Positions 26,401 to 34,001 of a DNA stretch of 64,000 nucleotides are shown in pieces. The position numbers and the translations under genes were made by a program. Origin of the DNA: an uncultured Aliiroseovarius sp. Its GTDB lineage: Bacteria > Pseudomonadota > Alphaproteobacteria > Rhodobacterales > Rhodobacteraceae. The DNA lies in assembly GCF_947492455.1 (NCBI RefSeq), contig NZ_CANLNB010000002.1:62001-126000 (forward strand). Reading direction: 5' to 3'. Numbering within the stretch: the stretch's first letter is position 1; each line of letters opens with the position of its first letter. The notes under the pieces were generated by a model. It was not told the origin of the DNA. It did not search any database and saw only the letters and a list, made by a program, of their open reading frames with translations.

Positions 26401-27155
26401 AGGTCTATCTGCGCACCGGCGAATACGAAGACGGCAATCTGGGCGAGATCTTCATCGACATGCACAAGGAAGGCGCTGGCTTCCGTGCGATGATGAACAA
26501 TTTCGCCATCGCCGTGTCGGTCGGCCTGCAATACGGCGTGCCGCTGGAAGAGTTCGTGGACGCCTTCACCTTCACCAAGTTCGAACCGGCGGGCATGGTT
26601 CAGGGCAACGACTCGATCAAGAACGCGACGTCTATCCTGGATTATATCTTCCGCGAACTGGCCGTATCCTATCTGGACCGCACCGATCTGGCACATGTGA
26701 AACCGCAAGGGGCCACGTTCGACGATCTGGGCCGTGGCGAGGAAGAGGGTGTATCCAACGTTCAGGAACCGTCCGAGAGTGCCGCCACCAAGTCCTTGGA
26801 AGTGCTGAAGCAAATCAGCTCGACCGGCTACCTGCGTAAGCGCCTGCCGCAAGAACTGGTGGTGCTGCAGGGTGGTGCGGAAGCGGGCGGGACCGTTCTG
26901 ACCGGAACCGATCCCGTGGCGACCTTGAACACGTTGGTGCCGGAAACGGCGGGTGGCGACACCGCTGTGGTCGAGATGTCGGTGACCGAGACCTCGGTTT
27001 CGACCGGGACCGTGAACACCATTGATGCACGCACCAAGGCCAAGATGCAGGGCTACGAAGGCGATCCCTGTGGCGAGTGCGGAAACTACACGCTGGTGCG
27101 CAATGGCACCTGCATGAAGTGCAACACCTGTGGGTCGACCACGGGCTGTAGCTAA
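23448..27155 (+). CDS. nrdJ: Adenosylcobalamin-dependent ribonucleoside-diphosphate reductase
   Basis: NrdJ (class II) reduces ribonucleotides to deoxyribonucleotides using a radical generated from adenosylcobalamin, independently of oxygen. The 1235-residue product has the conserved HACFIQS Cys near residue 198, [21 protein letters not shown] around 475 (in pieces: the PCSE loop and the radical-site region), and the P(T)[17 protein letters not shown] phosphate-binding segment. The C-terminal Cys-rich tail ([18 protein letters not shown], from about residue 1207) serves as the zinc/thiol shuttle. An ACAGGG site precedes the ATG. It has a long structured leader with NrdR-type boxes. Six corrin-biosynthesis genes occur 14-33 kb away. 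Confidence 0.96.
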   Translation: MKIERKFTKSGQGAYSELDFTTTASEIRNPDGTIVFKLDECEVPTSWSQVASDVIAQKYFRKAGVPAVLKKVKEKGVPEFLWRSVPDEKAMEDLPEEERFGGETSAKQVFDRLAGAWAYWGWKGGYFTTEEDARAYFDEMRHMLASQRAAPNSPQWFNTGLHWAYGIDGPAQGHYYVDHKTRKLTRSKSSYEHPQPHACFIQSIGDDLVGDGGIMDLWVREARLFKYGSGTGTNFSSLRAADEPLSGGGKSSGLMGFLKIGDRAAGAIKSGGTTRRAAKMVIVDADHPDIEEYINWKVKEEQKVASLVAGSKMHEQHLNHIFAAIRAWDGKEEDAYDPKVNETLKDAVRSAKKVAIPEAYVKRVLDYAKQGFGSIEFPTYDTDWDSEAYATVSGQNSNNSVRVTDSFLKAVEADADWELIRRTDGSVAKTIKARDLWEQIGHAAWSCADPGIQYHDTVNAWHTCPEDGQIRGSNPCSEYMFLDDTACNLASMNLLTFLKDGQFQAEDYMHATRLWTITLEISVMMAQFPSKEIAELSYVFRTLGLGYANIGGLLMNMGYGYDSDEGRALCGALTAIMTGVAYATSAEIASELGAFEGYERNKDHMLRVIQNHRNAAYGASEGYQDLAVKPVPLDLKNCPDAKLVDLAMGAWDEAYALGEKHGYRNAQVSVIAPTGTIGLVMDCDTTGIEPDFALVKFKKLAGGGYFKIINRSVPAALEKLGYDSAQIEEIIAYAVGHGTMGNAPAINHTTLIGHGFGQNEIEKIEAALPSAFDIRFVFNQWTLGEEFCTNVLGIPADKLNDPEFNLLRHLGFTRKDIEAANDHVLGTMTLEGAPFLKEEHYNVFDCANPCGKKGKRFLSVDSHIHMMAAAQSFISGAISKTINMPNDATIEDCQKAYELSWSLGVKANALYRDGSKLSQPLAAALVEDDEEAEEILASGSTHEKAVTLAEKIIEKVVIKEVARGREKLPERRKGYTQKAIVGGHKVYLRTGEYEDGNLGEIFIDMHKEGAGFRAMMNNFAIAVSVGLQYGVPLEEFVDAFTFTKFEPAGMVQGNDSIKNATSILDYIFRELAVSYLDRTDLAHVKPQGATFDDLGRGEEEGVSNVQEPSESAATKSLEVLKQISSTGYLRKRLPQELVVLQGGAEAGGTVLTGTDPVATLNTLVPETAGGDTAVVEMSVTETSVSTGTVNTIDARTKAKMQGYEGDPCGECGNYTLVRNGTCMKCNTCGSTTGCS

Positions 27156-27166
27156 CGGTTTCGTCT

Positions 27167-27258
27167 GGGCCGCCGTGTCCCAAGTGGCGGCCCGGGCAAG
27201 GTTAGGGTGGGTACGGGGGATGCCCGCCATCCTAACATGGGGCAGGTGCGCTTGCCCC
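27167..27258 (+). other. Cluster of three strong hairpins in the nrdJ trailer
   Basis: Right after the nrdJ stop come three hairpins. The first is GGGCCGCC/GGCGGCCC (27167-27193). The second is TTAGGGTGG/CCATCCTAA with a nested CGGG/CCCG (27202-27235). The third is GGGGCA/TGCCCC (27239-27258). None has a T-run; the real terminator is 70 bases on. They may protect the 3' end or belong to a trailer-derived RNA. Confidence 0.6.
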
Positions 27259-27324
27259 CGACACAGGTAGGGCCGCAGGCAAACAATCTGAGCGGTACCA
27301 ATGATGAGCCCTATCAGTGAAACT

Positions 27325-27352
27325 GGGGTGCCCGCCGGGCACCCCGTTTTTC
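27325..27352 (+). terminator. Terminator of nrdJ
   Basis: GGGGTGCCC (27325-27333) pairs with GGGCACCCC (27337-27345) over a 3-base loop, followed by GTTTTTC. Confidence 0.92.
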
Positions 27353-27443
27353 TTTGTGGCTCAAGATGAACAGCGCGCGGCCTCTTTACGATAGGTCATG
27401 CTCGACAGAGGTGATCAATGTCATAAAACTGAGACATCTTAAC

Positions 27444-27468
27444 AATATTGGATACGATAGCCAATATT
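27444..27468. promoter_or_regulatory. Operator-like inverted repeat before the gene at 27528
   Basis: AATATTGG (27444-27451) and CCAATATT (27461-27468) form a perfect 8-base inverted repeat with a 9-base spacer, in the A+T-rich upstream region of the small gene that follows. The regulator is unknown; the shape would suit a LysR- or MarR-type dimer. Confidence 0.5.
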
Positions 27469-27527
27469 CCGAGACGCCGAAAACAGCTCGGCAGGCAGGT
27501 GTGGATTAACAAGTGAAAGTGGGATCA

Positions 27528-27815
27528 ATGCTGGGTTTGGCGCTGTGGTATGACGATGCGAACGGAAATGGGCTGATCTGGTGTGAAGATCAGGGCGCGC
27601 TGGCGTGTATTCGCCCGCAATACACCGTTCTGGATGGCATTGACACGCTGGAACAGGGGCAGCTGATCCGTTGCAAGGTCGCCAAGCGCGAGACGCATCG
27701 TACGGTCGTCATCGTCTCGGGTGTCGAGGGCAGCATCCCGCCGGAAGATCTGCGTGACATCCTTGCTGAGCAAAAGAAAAGCGCGGGGCGCCCATCCTTG
27801 CGTGTGGTGGCCTAG
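27528..27815 (+). CDS. Small protein of unknown function, possible nucleic-acid-binding beta fold
   Basis: The product is 95 residues from the ATG (an in-frame GTG at 27513 would add five). MLGLALWYDDANGNGLIWCEDQGALACIRPQY and the following alternating hydrophobic strands (LIRCKVAKRETHRTVVIVSGV) look like a small beta-barrel loosely reminiscent of a cold-shock fold, but the RNP motifs are missing. I do not recognise the family. The tail SAGRPSLRVVA is basic. It is a single-gene unit between two strong terminators, with a palindromic operator candidate upstream, so it is likely real and regulated. Confidence 0.65.
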   Translation: MLGLALWYDDANGNGLIWCEDQGALACIRPQYTVLDGIDTLEQGQLIRCKVAKRETHRTVVIVSGVEGSIPPEDLRDILAEQKKSAGRPSLRVVA

Positions 27816-27832
27816 GCCTTCCGAGACCCCAA

Positions 27833-27876
27833 CAAAAAACGCCCGGTCGCAACTGCAACCGGGCGTCTGTTTTTTC
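27833..27876. terminator. Bidirectional terminator, 27528 gene / ilvH
   Basis: ACGCCCGGT (27839-27847) pairs with ACCGGGCGT (27858-27866); A6 lies before and T6 after the hairpin, serving both convergent units. Confidence 0.92.
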
Positions 27877-27887
27877 TAAGCGCTGGT

Positions 27888-28448
27888 TTATACGCCGCGG
27901 GGCAGGGCGGCGACACCCGTACGGGCGACTTCGCACAGGCCCAGCGGGCGCATCAGTTCGGCAAAAGCGTCGATCTTCTCGGTCGTGCCGGTGATCTCGA
28001 ACACGAAGCTGTCCAGCGTGCTGTCTACGACATTGGCGCGGAAGATGTCCGCCAGACGCAACGCCTCGACGCGCTTGTCGCCCGCACCTTCGACTTTCAG
28101 CAGCGCCAGTTCACGCTCGACCGCCGGGCCTTCGACCGTCAGGTCATGCACTTCGTGCACAGGGACGATACGGCCCAGCTGTGCCTTGATCTGTTCGATC
28201 ACGGCGGGCGTGCCGGTGGTCACGATGGTGATGCGCGACAGGTGACCTTCGTGATCAACCTCGGCCACGGTCAGGCTTTCGATGTTATAGCCACGGCCCG
28301 AGAACAGACCGATCACGCGTGCCAGAACACCCGCTTCGTTGTCCACCACGCAGGCCAGCGTGTGGCGTTCGATGATGTCCGAGTTCGGGTCGCGTAGGTC
28401 ATAGGCCGACTTGCGGGAAGAGCCTTTTTTGATTTTTAGTGCAGACAT
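27888..28448 (-). CDS. ilvH: Acetolactate synthase small (regulatory) subunit
   Basis: IlvH activates the catalytic subunit and gives it valine feedback inhibition. The 186-residue product has an N-terminal ACT domain (HTLACVVDNEAGVLARVIGLFSGRGYNIESL near residue 28, quoted in part here as GVLARVIGLFSGRGYNI) and the second regulatory domain from about residue 95 with RVEALRLADIFRANVVD. The ~22-residue N-terminal basic extension (KIKKGSSRKSAYDLRDP) is typical of alphaproteobacteria. It lies 13 bases after ilvI in the same attenuator-controlled operon. Confidence 0.94.
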   Translation of the reverse strand: MSALKIKKGSSRKSAYDLRDPNSDIIERHTLACVVDNEAGVLARVIGLFSGRGYNIESLTVAEVDHEGHLSRITIVTTGTPAVIEQIKAQLGRIVPVHEVHDLTVEGPAVERELALLKVEGAGDKRVEALRLADIFRANVVDSTLDSFVFEITGTTEKIDAFAELMRPLGLCEVARTGVAALPRGV

Positions 28449-28461
28449 TTAGAGGCCCTCC

Positions 28462-30216
28462 TTAAACCAGTGTTGCGCCAGCGGCACCGATGACGCCCTG
28501 CGTCTCGGCTTCGCCCATCAGCATGTCATTGTGCGGTGCGCCCGATGGGATCATCGGGAAGCAGTTGGCGTGTTTCTCGACCAGAACGTCCAGAATGAAC
28601 GGGCCGTCATAGTCCAGCATTTCCTGAATGGCATCGTCCAGCTCGGCCGGGTCAGATACCTGACGGCCTTTACAGCCGAATGCCTCGGCCAGCTTCACGA
28701 AGTCCGGCAGGCTTTCCGACCAGCTGTGCGAATAGCGCTCGCCGTGCAGCAGTTCTTGCCACTGGCGCACCATGCCCAGACGTTCGTTGTTCAGGATGAA
28801 CTGCTTGATCGGCGCGCGGAACTGAACCGCGGTGCCCATTTCCTGCATGTTCATCAGCCACGAGGCATCGCCCGCCACGTTGATGACGCAGGCGTCCGGA
28901 TGTGCGATCTGCGCGCCCAGCGAGGCCGGCAGGCCATAACCCATCGTGCCCAGACCACCCGAGGTCAGCCAGCGGTTCGGATCCTCGAAGCCCATGAACT
29001 GCGCAGCCCACATCTGGTGCTGGCCCACTTCAGTGGCCACATAGCGGTCCTTGTCCTTGGTCAGCGCCTCAAGACGTTCCAGCGCGTATTGCGGTTGGAT
29101 GACGTTGTCGGTGTTGCGATAGGACAGGCAGCGGCGTTCTTTCCATTCGGCAATCTGCTGGGTCCATTTGGCCAGACCGTCCTTGTTGGTCTTGCGTCCG
29201 CGCGCCTTCCAGACCTTCAACAGGTCTTCCAGAACGTGGCCCACATCGCCAACGATCGGCAGGTCCACGTGCACCACCTTGTTGATCGAACTGGGATCAA
29301 TGTCGATATGCGCCTTTTTCGAGTTCGGGCTGAATGCGTCAAGGCGGCCAGTGATCCGGTCGTCGAAACGTGCGCCAACGCAGATCATCAGGTCACAGTC
29401 ATGCATGGCCATGTTGGCTTCATACAGGCCGTGCATCCCCAGCATGCCCAGCCACTGTTCGCCCGACGCCGGGTAGGCGCCCAGCCCCATCAGGGTCGAG
29501 GTGATCGGGAAGCCGGTTGCGTCCACCAGCTCACGCAGAAGCTGGCTTGCCGCAGGGCCCGAATTGATTACGCCACCACCGGTATAGAAGATCGGGCGTT
29601 CGGCGGTTTCCATCAGTTCGGCCAGCTCGGTGATTGCGTCGATGTCACCACGCATCTGCGGCTGATAGTGGCCCGTTTCGGTCTTGGCGGGCGGCGTGTA
29701 GTCGCCGGTGGCGAACTGTACGTCCTTCGGAATGTCGATCAGCGTCGGACCCGGACGGCCCGAGGTCGCCACATGGAACGCCTGATGGATGGTTTCCGAC
29801 AGCTTGTCAGTCTCTTTCACCAGCCAGTTATGCTTGGTGCAGGGGCGGGTGATGCCCACAGTGTCGGCTTCCTGGAACCCATCGGTGCCGATCATGAAGG
29901 TCGGAACCTGGCCGGTCAGAACAACCAGCGGGATCGAGTCCAGCAGCGCATCGGTCAGGCCGGTCACGGCGTTCGTCGCGCCGGGGCCGGAGGTTACCAG
30001 AACAACGCCGGGCTTGCCGGTCGCGCGGGCGTACCCCTCGGCGGCGTGCACAGCGCCCTGTTCGTGGCGGACAAGGATGTGACGAATGTCATTCTGCTGA
30101 AAAATTTCGTCATAAATCGGTAGGACAGCGCCCCCGGGATAGCCAAAGACTGTGTCCACACCCTGATCCTTCAGGGCTTGAACTACCATTTTCGCTCCGG
30201 TCATCTGACGTGTCAT
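28462..30216 (-). CDS. ilvI: Acetolactate synthase large (catalytic) subunit
   Basis: This thiamine-diphosphate enzyme condenses pyruvate to acetolactate, or pyruvate with 2-oxobutyrate, the first common step to valine, leucine and isoleucine. The 584-residue product has the TPP-activating glutamate E52 in [18 protein letters not shown]-binding segments around [10 protein letters not shown], and the TPP/Mg motif [11 protein letters not shown] near residue 445. GGAGAAG supports the ATG at 30216 over the longer frame to 30246. The gene is preceded by a leader peptide and terminator (attenuator) and followed at 13 bases by ilvH. Confidence 0.96.
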   Translation of the reverse strand: MTRQMTGAKMVVQALKDQGVDTVFGYPGGAVLPIYDEIFQQNDIRHILVRHEQGAVHAAEGYARATGKPGVVLVTSGPGATNAVTGLTDALLDSIPLVVLTGQVPTFMIGTDGFQEADTVGITRPCTKHNWLVKETDKLSETIHQAFHVATSGRPGPTLIDIPKDVQFATGDYTPPAKTETGHYQPQMRGDIDAITELAELMETAERPIFYTGGGVINSGPAASQLLRELVDATGFPITSTLMGLGAYPASGEQWLGMLGMHGLYEANMAMHDCDLMICVGARFDDRITGRLDAFSPNSKKAHIDIDPSSINKVVHVDLPIVGDVGHVLEDLLKVWKARGRKTNKDGLAKWTQQIAEWKERRCLSYRNTDNVIQPQYALERLEALTKDKDRYVATEVGQHQMWAAQFMGFEDPNRWLTSGGLGTMGYGLPASLGAQIAHPDACVINVAGDASWLMNMQEMGTAVQFRAPIKQFILNNERLGMVRQWQELLHGERYSHSWSESLPDFVKLAEAFGCKGRQVSDPAELDDAIQEMLDYDGPFILDVLVEKHANCFPMIPSGAPHNDMLMGEAETQGVIGAAGATLV

Positions 30217-30245
30217 CTTCTTCTCCGTTCCACGTGCGCTTCTCA

Positions 30246-30273
30246 CAAAAAAGCCCCCGATTTTCTCGGGGGC
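30246..30273 (-). terminator. Attenuator terminator of ilvIH
   Basis: On the minus strand GCCCCCGA (30273-30266) pairs with TCGGGGGC (30260-30253), followed by TTTTTTGTG. It lies in the leader, 36 bases before ilvI, not after a gene, which marks it as an attenuator. Confidence 0.88.
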
Positions 30274-30314
30274 GCATGGGGTTCCAATATGGTTCCGTTA
30301 CCGGCCCATGCGCC
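30271..30314 (-). promoter_or_regulatory. Antiterminator stem of the ilvIH attenuator
   Basis: GGCGCATGGG (minus strand, 30314-30305, inside the leader-peptide gene) is perfectly complementary to CCCATGCGCC (30280-30271). The second arm shares bases 30271-30273 with the 5' arm of the terminator, so the two stems exclude each other. A ribosome stalled at the Val/Leu codons would leave the antiterminator free to form. Confidence 0.75.
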
Positions 30315-30345
30315 AATTTCCAACAAGTACTAGGACGCTGCGCAT
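30298..30345 (-). CDS. ilvL: ilvIH leader peptide
   Basis: A 15-codon frame encodes MRSVLVLVGNWRMGR. Five successive Val/Leu codons (GTC CTA GTA CTT GTT) are the hallmark of a branched-chain amino acid attenuator: scarcity of charged tRNA-Val or tRNA-Leu stalls the ribosome there. The frame ends 25 bases before the terminator hairpin and overlaps the first antiterminator arm. It is too short for routine gene finding. The composition and the matching RNA structures make the call firm. Confidence 0.85.
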   Translation of the reverse strand: MRSVLVLVGNWRMGR

Positions 30346-30410
30346 TGCAGTATTTCCCGTGTTCTTGCCCAAGGGGATCCTTGAAGGCTTCTTCAATATG
30401 TGCGCGGGAC

Positions 30411-30437
30411 ATTATGAGGGGTGGAGGGGGGCGTCAA
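30411..30437 (-). promoter_or_regulatory. Probable ilvIH promoter
   Basis: On the minus strand TTGACG (30437-30432) is followed after 15 bases by CATAAT (30416-30411). Transcription would start near 30404, leaving about 60 bases before the leader-peptide start. The spacer is short, so the exact -10 could be shifted by a base or two. The rest of 30438-30609 shows no gene. Confidence 0.5.
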
Positions 30438-30609
30438 CAGCGAAAGCGCGTAGAAAATGTCGCGGAGGTGAATTTTTTGTAATTTTCGGTCTTGTTGGGG
30501 TGGGTTGGGCGCAATTTATGGAAATTTGGGCCGTGTGCGCACGACATTCCGCCATTTTTACCGCAGGAAACTGTGCAGATGCAGCAAATCACAAAGCTTT
30601 GGCACCCAA

Positions 30610-31467
30610 TCAGGCGTCGCGATGCACTTTGCTGGCGGTGTCCGGCAGGGTGATGCTGGCGACCTGTTCAGCGATGGGATCGGTGGACAGGGGGTGCAGC
30701 TCGGCCGAGTAATCCTCGTCCGTGATCAGCGGGGTCCAATGGTTGTCGCGGTAGATTTCGATGGACGAGAACGTGGCCTTGTAATCCATCTTCGGGCTGC
30801 CCGGCACCCAATAGCCCAGATAAACGTAGGGCAGGCCCGCCTCGCGTGCGATGTCGATATGATCGAGGATCATATAGGTGCCAAGGGATTTGCGATGCCA
30901 GTCGGGATCGTAGAAGGAATAGACCATCGACAACCCGTCTTCCAGAACATCGGTCAGACAGACCGCGCGCAAGGGGCCGGTGGCGTCGTCGCCCGGATGC
31001 TGATCCGGGCCGCGCTCGGCATATTCAATCACGCGGCTTTTGATCGGGGTTTCCTCGATCATCGCGGCGAACTCGAACACATCCATATCCGCCATACCAC
31101 CTTCGGCGTGGCGCGTGTCCAGATAGCGGCGGAACAGCTCGTACTGGTCTTCGCTGGCCCATGGGGCCCGCGCGCGGCGTTCAAGGATCGCGTTGCGCTT
31201 GGCGGTGCGGCGCTGGCTTTTACTGGGTTTGAAGTCGGCCACCCGGATGCGCGCGGACAGGCAGGCCGAGCATTCGGCGCAGGACGGACGGTAGAGGACG
31301 TTTTGCGACCGACGGAACCCTTGCTTAGACAGGGTGTCGTTCAGTGTCTCCGCATGCTCACCCTGAAGGGCCGTGAACAGCTTGCGCTCCATGCGCCCAT
31401 CCAGATAGGGGCATTCCTGCGGAGCAGTCACATAGAACTGAGGGGCAAGCGGAAGTGTGTGGCGCAT
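30610..31467 (-). CDS. bpt: Aspartate/glutamate leucyl- (arginyl-) tRNA-protein transferase
   Basis: The enzyme adds an amino acid from aminoacyl-tRNA to N-terminal acidic residues of proteins and so feeds the N-degron pathway (ClpS/ClpAP). The 285-residue product has the N-terminal cysteine motif [16 protein letters not shown] near residue 58, the [11 protein letters not shown]-like basic stretch ([13 protein letters not shown]), and the acetyltransferase-like core [26 protein letters not shown] (given in part). Alphaproteobacterial members group with Bpt. I cannot distinguish leucyl from arginyl specificity from sequence alone. It lies upstream of the ilvIH operon on the same strand. Confidence 0.88.
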   Translation of the reverse strand: MRHTLPLAPQFYVTAPQECPYLDGRMERKLFTALQGEHAETLNDTLSKQGFRRSQNVLYRPSCAECSACLSARIRVADFKPSKSQRRTAKRNAILERRARAPWASEDQYELFRRYLDTRHAEGGMADMDVFEFAAMIEETPIKSRVIEYAERGPDQHPGDDATGPLRAVCLTDVLEDGLSMVYSFYDPDWHRKSLGTYMILDHIDIAREAGLPYVYLGYWVPGSPKMDYKATFSSIEIYRDNHWTPLITDEDYSAELHPLSTDPIAEQVASITLPDTASKVHRDA

Positions 31468-31525
31468 GGTCTCTCGTCATCATGTCAAATCGGAACGAGC
31501 CTAACGCGACCATGCGGTTGCGGGC

Positions 31526-31560
31526 AAGCCCCCGTTAACTGTCAGGGTAAACGGGGGCTT
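31526..31560. terminator. Hairpin between bpt and the RDD gene
   Basis: AAGCCCCCGTT (31526-31536) and AACGGGGGCTT (31550-31560) form an 11-base stem. On the minus strand, the direction of both genes, no T-run follows, so termination efficiency is doubtful. Confidence 0.55.
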
Positions 31561-31577
31561 TGTTTGCTTAATTTGGC

Positions 31578-32063
31578 TTAGCGACGCTCGGCGGCGCGGT
31601 TAATGGCGGCGGTGCCCAGAACCATGTCGCCAAGACCCTGACCGCGCGCGGTGGTGAACATCATCACGATCGAGATCGTCTGCAGCACGAAGGTCGACAT
31701 CGACAGGTAATAGCCCAGCGTGTGCAGGGCGGCGGTCTGGCGATCAAAGCGCTGTCCGTCATGACGGCGCAGCTCGATCGCGGTTAGGCGCATGCCAAGG
31801 GTCGCGGATTTGTTGGTCAGGGCGGTGGTGCGATAGACAAAGCCAACCGCCAGATACACCAGACCCCACAGGAAAAAGCCGATGCCGAAGGTCAGCAGCC
31901 CGATGACAAAGCAGATGGCAACGATCAGAGCCACGTCGATGACCCACGCCAGCAGGCGCTTTAGCGTCACGTCCTGATAGAACTCGGCCTGCGTGTCCGG
32001 GTCCGGCAAGCCCCAAAGGCCTGCGCCGTTGGAATTGCTGCGAGGATCATAAGAATGGGTCAT
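31578..32063 (-). CDS. RDD family membrane protein
   Basis: The 161-residue product has an N-terminal soluble part and three hydrophobic helices: VIDVALIVAICFVIGLL, GIGFFLWGLVYLAVGFVY and MSTFVLQTISIVMMFT. The RDD motif region is LLAWVIDVAL with Asp, and the family's second block is SATLGMRLTAIELRRHDG. RDD proteins are inner-membrane proteins, some proposed as ion exchangers; the function here is unknown. It is on the same strand as DUF2852 upstream (84-base gap) and bpt downstream. Confidence 0.85.
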   Translation of the reverse strand: MTHSYDPRSNSNGAGLWGLPDPDTQAEFYQDVTLKRLLAWVIDVALIVAICFVIGLLTFGIGFFLWGLVYLAVGFVYRTTALTNKSATLGMRLTAIELRRHDGQRFDRQTAALHTLGYYLSMSTFVLQTISIVMMFTTARGQGLGDMVLGTAAINRAAERR

Positions 32064-32146
32064 GTCGGTAGGTGCATCTTTCTTGGGTCATGCAGAACCC
32101 GGCCCCTAAGGATAAGGGCCGGGGGGAAGGCGAACTCTTGCCTGTT

Positions 32147-32668
32147 TTACTTCTTTTTGCGCTTGGGTTCATCCAGGATTTCGACATCCTCGGCCACGTC
32201 CTCGACGTCTTCGTCGATGTCATGTTCGTCGATATGCGAATTGCGAGCAGCCTCGGCGCGTTCTTCCATGAACTGGTCGAATTCGGACTTGTCCTTCGCG
32301 GCGCGCAGACGCTCAAGGAAGGCTTCAAAGGCTTCCTGCTCGCTCATCAGGCGGCGCAGCGTGTCGGCCTTGTAGGCGTCAAACGCGGTGTTGCCCGAGC
32401 TTGCGAACCCGTGGCGGTGCGACATGTGACGGTCCTGCCAAGTCTGACTGTCGTGGTGACGGCGGTGGGAACAGGATTTCGAAAACATGCGTTTGCTCCA
32501 GATCATATATGCAAGAAGGGCAAGGCCGACGGGCCAAAAAAGGATGAAGCTGACGACCATGGTGGCGATCCAAGCGCCTTTACCACGTGCGTCCAGCCAC
32601 GCCTCGGCGCGAGAGAACCAGCCACGGGGGGTGGTTTCGTAGTGGGTCGTGTGGGCGGCGGTGTTCAT
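32147..32668 (-). CDS. DUF2852 membrane protein
   Basis: The 173-residue product has one or two membrane segments (WIATMVVSFILFWPVGLALLAYMIW, quoted in part as FILFWPVGLALLAYMIW near residue 40). A basic His/Arg-rich segment (KSCSHRRHHDSQTW) comes next, followed by the DUF2852 core SSGNTAFDAYKADTLRRLMSEQEAFEAFLERLR, which ends in an acidic tail and PKRKKK. GGAG six bases before the ATG at 32668 decides the start; METL at 32680 is less likely. Function unknown. Two 19-base palindromes lie in its upstream region. Confidence 0.85.
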   Translation of the reverse strand: MNTAAHTTHYETTPRGWFSRAEAWLDARGKGAWIATMVVSFILFWPVGLALLAYMIWSKRMFSKSCSHRRHHDSQTWQDRHMSHRHGFASSGNTAFDAYKADTLRRLMSEQEAFEAFLERLRAAKDKSEFDQFMEERAEAARNSHIDEHDIDEDVEDVAEDVEILDEPKRKKK

Positions 32669-32699
32669 TAGGGTCTCCATCGTGCTGACTATGAGTTGA

Positions 32700-32718
32700 A
32701 TGTGAATGCCTTTCACAT
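32700..32718. promoter_or_regulatory. Palindrome ATGTGAA-N5-TTCACAT before the DUF2852 gene, copy 1
   Basis: This 19-base site is a perfect inverted repeat (arms of 7, spacer TGCCT), 31 bases upstream of the chosen start. It resembles a CRP-type TGTGA/TCACA site, but the inner spacing is 7 instead of 6. Confidence 0.6.
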
Positions 32719-32758
32719 GACTAAGATGTGGGAGTTTCGGGGGTGGGTTCAAGGATAA

Positions 32759-32777
32759 ATGTGAAAGTATTTTACAT
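32759..32777. promoter_or_regulatory. Palindrome ATGTGAA-N5-TTTACAT before the DUF2852 gene, copy 2
   Basis: This second site has the same geometry with one mismatch in the right arm and spacer AGTAT. It starts 59 bases from copy 1. Two like sites in one A+T-rich upstream region suggest binding of one regulator, perhaps with DNA looping. Confidence 0.55.
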
Positions 32778-32802
32778 TATTTTATTAGGGTACTGAATAC
32801 AA

Positions 32803-32833
32803 ACGAAAAAAGCCGCCATCTCTGGCGGCTTTT
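32803..32833 (-). terminator. Terminator of the cytochrome b561 gene
   Basis: On the minus strand AAAAGCCGCCA (32833-32823) pairs with TGGCGGCTTTT (32818-32808), with loop GAGA, followed by TTTTTCG. Confidence 0.9.
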
Positions 32834-32854
32834 CGTGGGGTCTTTGGGGGGTGT

Positions 32855-33385
32855 TTAGCTGCGCGAGCCAAACCACATACGGCTGATAAGCCCGTCTTTC
32901 AGCTTGAATTGGTGATACGCCCAACCCGCGATATGCGCCAGAATGGTCAGGGCCAGAAGCTTCGAGATAACGCCATGCGCCGTGCGTGGGGCAAGGTCGT
33001 CAAAGCTCTCGGGCAGGGGCGTGTCTGCGCCGAAGAACACGATGTCGGGCAGGCCGGCGCCGATCGAGATGCCGATGCCGCTGGCGACCATCAGGAAGAT
33101 CAGGATGTAGAGCACCCAATGCGCCGCCGTGCCCGCGAGGTTCAGGATTCCGCTTCCGGTATCGGCTTTCGGCGGAGGCGTGCTGCGCAGGCGGGTGACA
33201 AGCCGCACGATCATCAGAACGCCGACGATGATGCCAATCGACATATGGCCACGCAGGCTGAACATTTTGTCCGGGTGATCATTGGGCAGGGCCGCAAGCA
33301 CATTCGAGCCCATGACCAAGGCGATGATAATCATCAGGGCAACAAGCCAGTGGATGGCGACAAGGAGGGGGTGATAGCGTTTCAT
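32855..33385 (-). CDS. Cytochrome b561-family membrane protein
   Basis: The 176-residue product has four membrane helices and starts MKRYHPLLVAIHWLVALMI. The second histidine there, H-12, and histidines in GHMSIGIIVG, TAAHWVLYI and ILAHIAGWAYH form the usual bis-heme ligand set of the bacterial b561 family. Such proteins move electrons from the quinone pool, for example from ubiquinol to superoxide or oxygen species. ATG at 33385 is chosen to fit the family start. It is divergent from a MarR regulator gene, and two identical palindromes lie between them, so it is likely under that regulator. Confidence 0.9.
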   Translation of the reverse strand: MKRYHPLLVAIHWLVALMIIIALVMGSNVLAALPNDHPDKMFSLRGHMSIGIIVGVLMIVRLVTRLRSTPPPKADTGSGILNLAGTAAHWVLYILIFLMVASGIGISIGAGLPDIVFFGADTPLPESFDDLAPRTAHGVISKLLALTILAHIAGWAYHQFKLKDGLISRMWFGSRS

Positions 33386-33422
33386 GGCTTTTCTCATTCG
33401 CTGGATAGTGATGTTACGATAC

Positions 33423-33463
33423 TTGCAATTGCAAATATAGCAAGCAGAAATTTGCAATTGCAA
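33423..33463. promoter_or_regulatory. Twin TTGCAATTGCAA operators between cytochrome b561 and MarR genes
   Basis: The perfect 12-base palindrome TTGCAATTGCAA occurs twice, at 33423-33434 and 33452-33463, 29 bases apart. Palindromes of this size and A+T-rich flanks are typical of MarR binding sites. Their place in the divergent promoter region suggests that the MarR product controls both genes. Confidence 0.75.
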
Positions 33464-33518
33464 ATGTTGTCACCTATGTTATGGCCAAATGCCGCGATAA
33501 ATCTGCCGAGATGTGACC

Positions 33519-33998
33519 ATGAACAAACCAGACTCTGTGCACCCAACCCTATGCGATCAAGCGCATCAGACGCGTACGACCAGCGCAGGGTGGATGTTGC
33601 AGCGGTTGGCCTGCATGACGGAAACCCGGATGCAGGCGCGGCTGAAGGCCCACGGGTTGAAGATGGACCACTTCATCGTGCTGATGGCGCTGACTGAAAA
33701 GGAAGGCGCAAGCCAGACCGACATCGGCGAGGGGCTGCGGATCGCGGGCTACACAGTCTCGCGTGCTCTGGATGCGTTGGAGGCGCGGGGATTGGTCGCG
33801 CGCAAACAGGATGAACAGTCTAAGCGCACGCATCGTGTGTATCTGACAGACGAGGGCCGGGCGCTGATGCCCTCGATCTTTGGCATCATCGGTGAGCAGA
33901 ACACAGAGATGCTGGATCAGCTCTCGCTCGATGATCAGCGTGAGTTCCTACGTCTGCTGACGCTTCTGACCCAAGCCGCCGGATCGGGCTGCGGCTGA
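33519..33998 (+). CDS. MarR-family transcriptional regulator
   Basis: The 159-residue product has the MarR winged helix-turn-helix: HFIVLMALTEKEGASQTDIGEGL, then AGYTVSRALDALEARGLVARKQD (recognition helix and wing) and RVYLTDEGRALMP, flanked by N- and C-terminal dimerisation helices. The wing contains the conserved D-x-R-like DEQSKRTH. No obvious redox cysteine pair is seen apart from Cys near the N-terminus and the terminal GSGCG. ATG at 33519 is used; the overlapping GTG at 33513 is possible. It is divergent from the cytochrome b561 gene. Confidence 0.9.
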   Translation: MNKPDSVHPTLCDQAHQTRTTSAGWMLQRLACMTETRMQARLKAHGLKMDHFIVLMALTEKEGASQTDIGEGLRIAGYTVSRALDALEARGLVARKQDEQSKRTHRVYLTDEGRALMPSIFGIIGEQNTEMLDQLSLDDQREFLRLLTLLTQAAGSGCG

Positions 33999-34001
33999 CG
34001 C

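Noticed and set aside
32701-32717. CRP/FNR-type site before the DUF2852 gene
   Set aside because: TGTGA and TCACA are separated by 7 rather than 6 bases, and the second copy repeats this spacing, so it is a different operator type.
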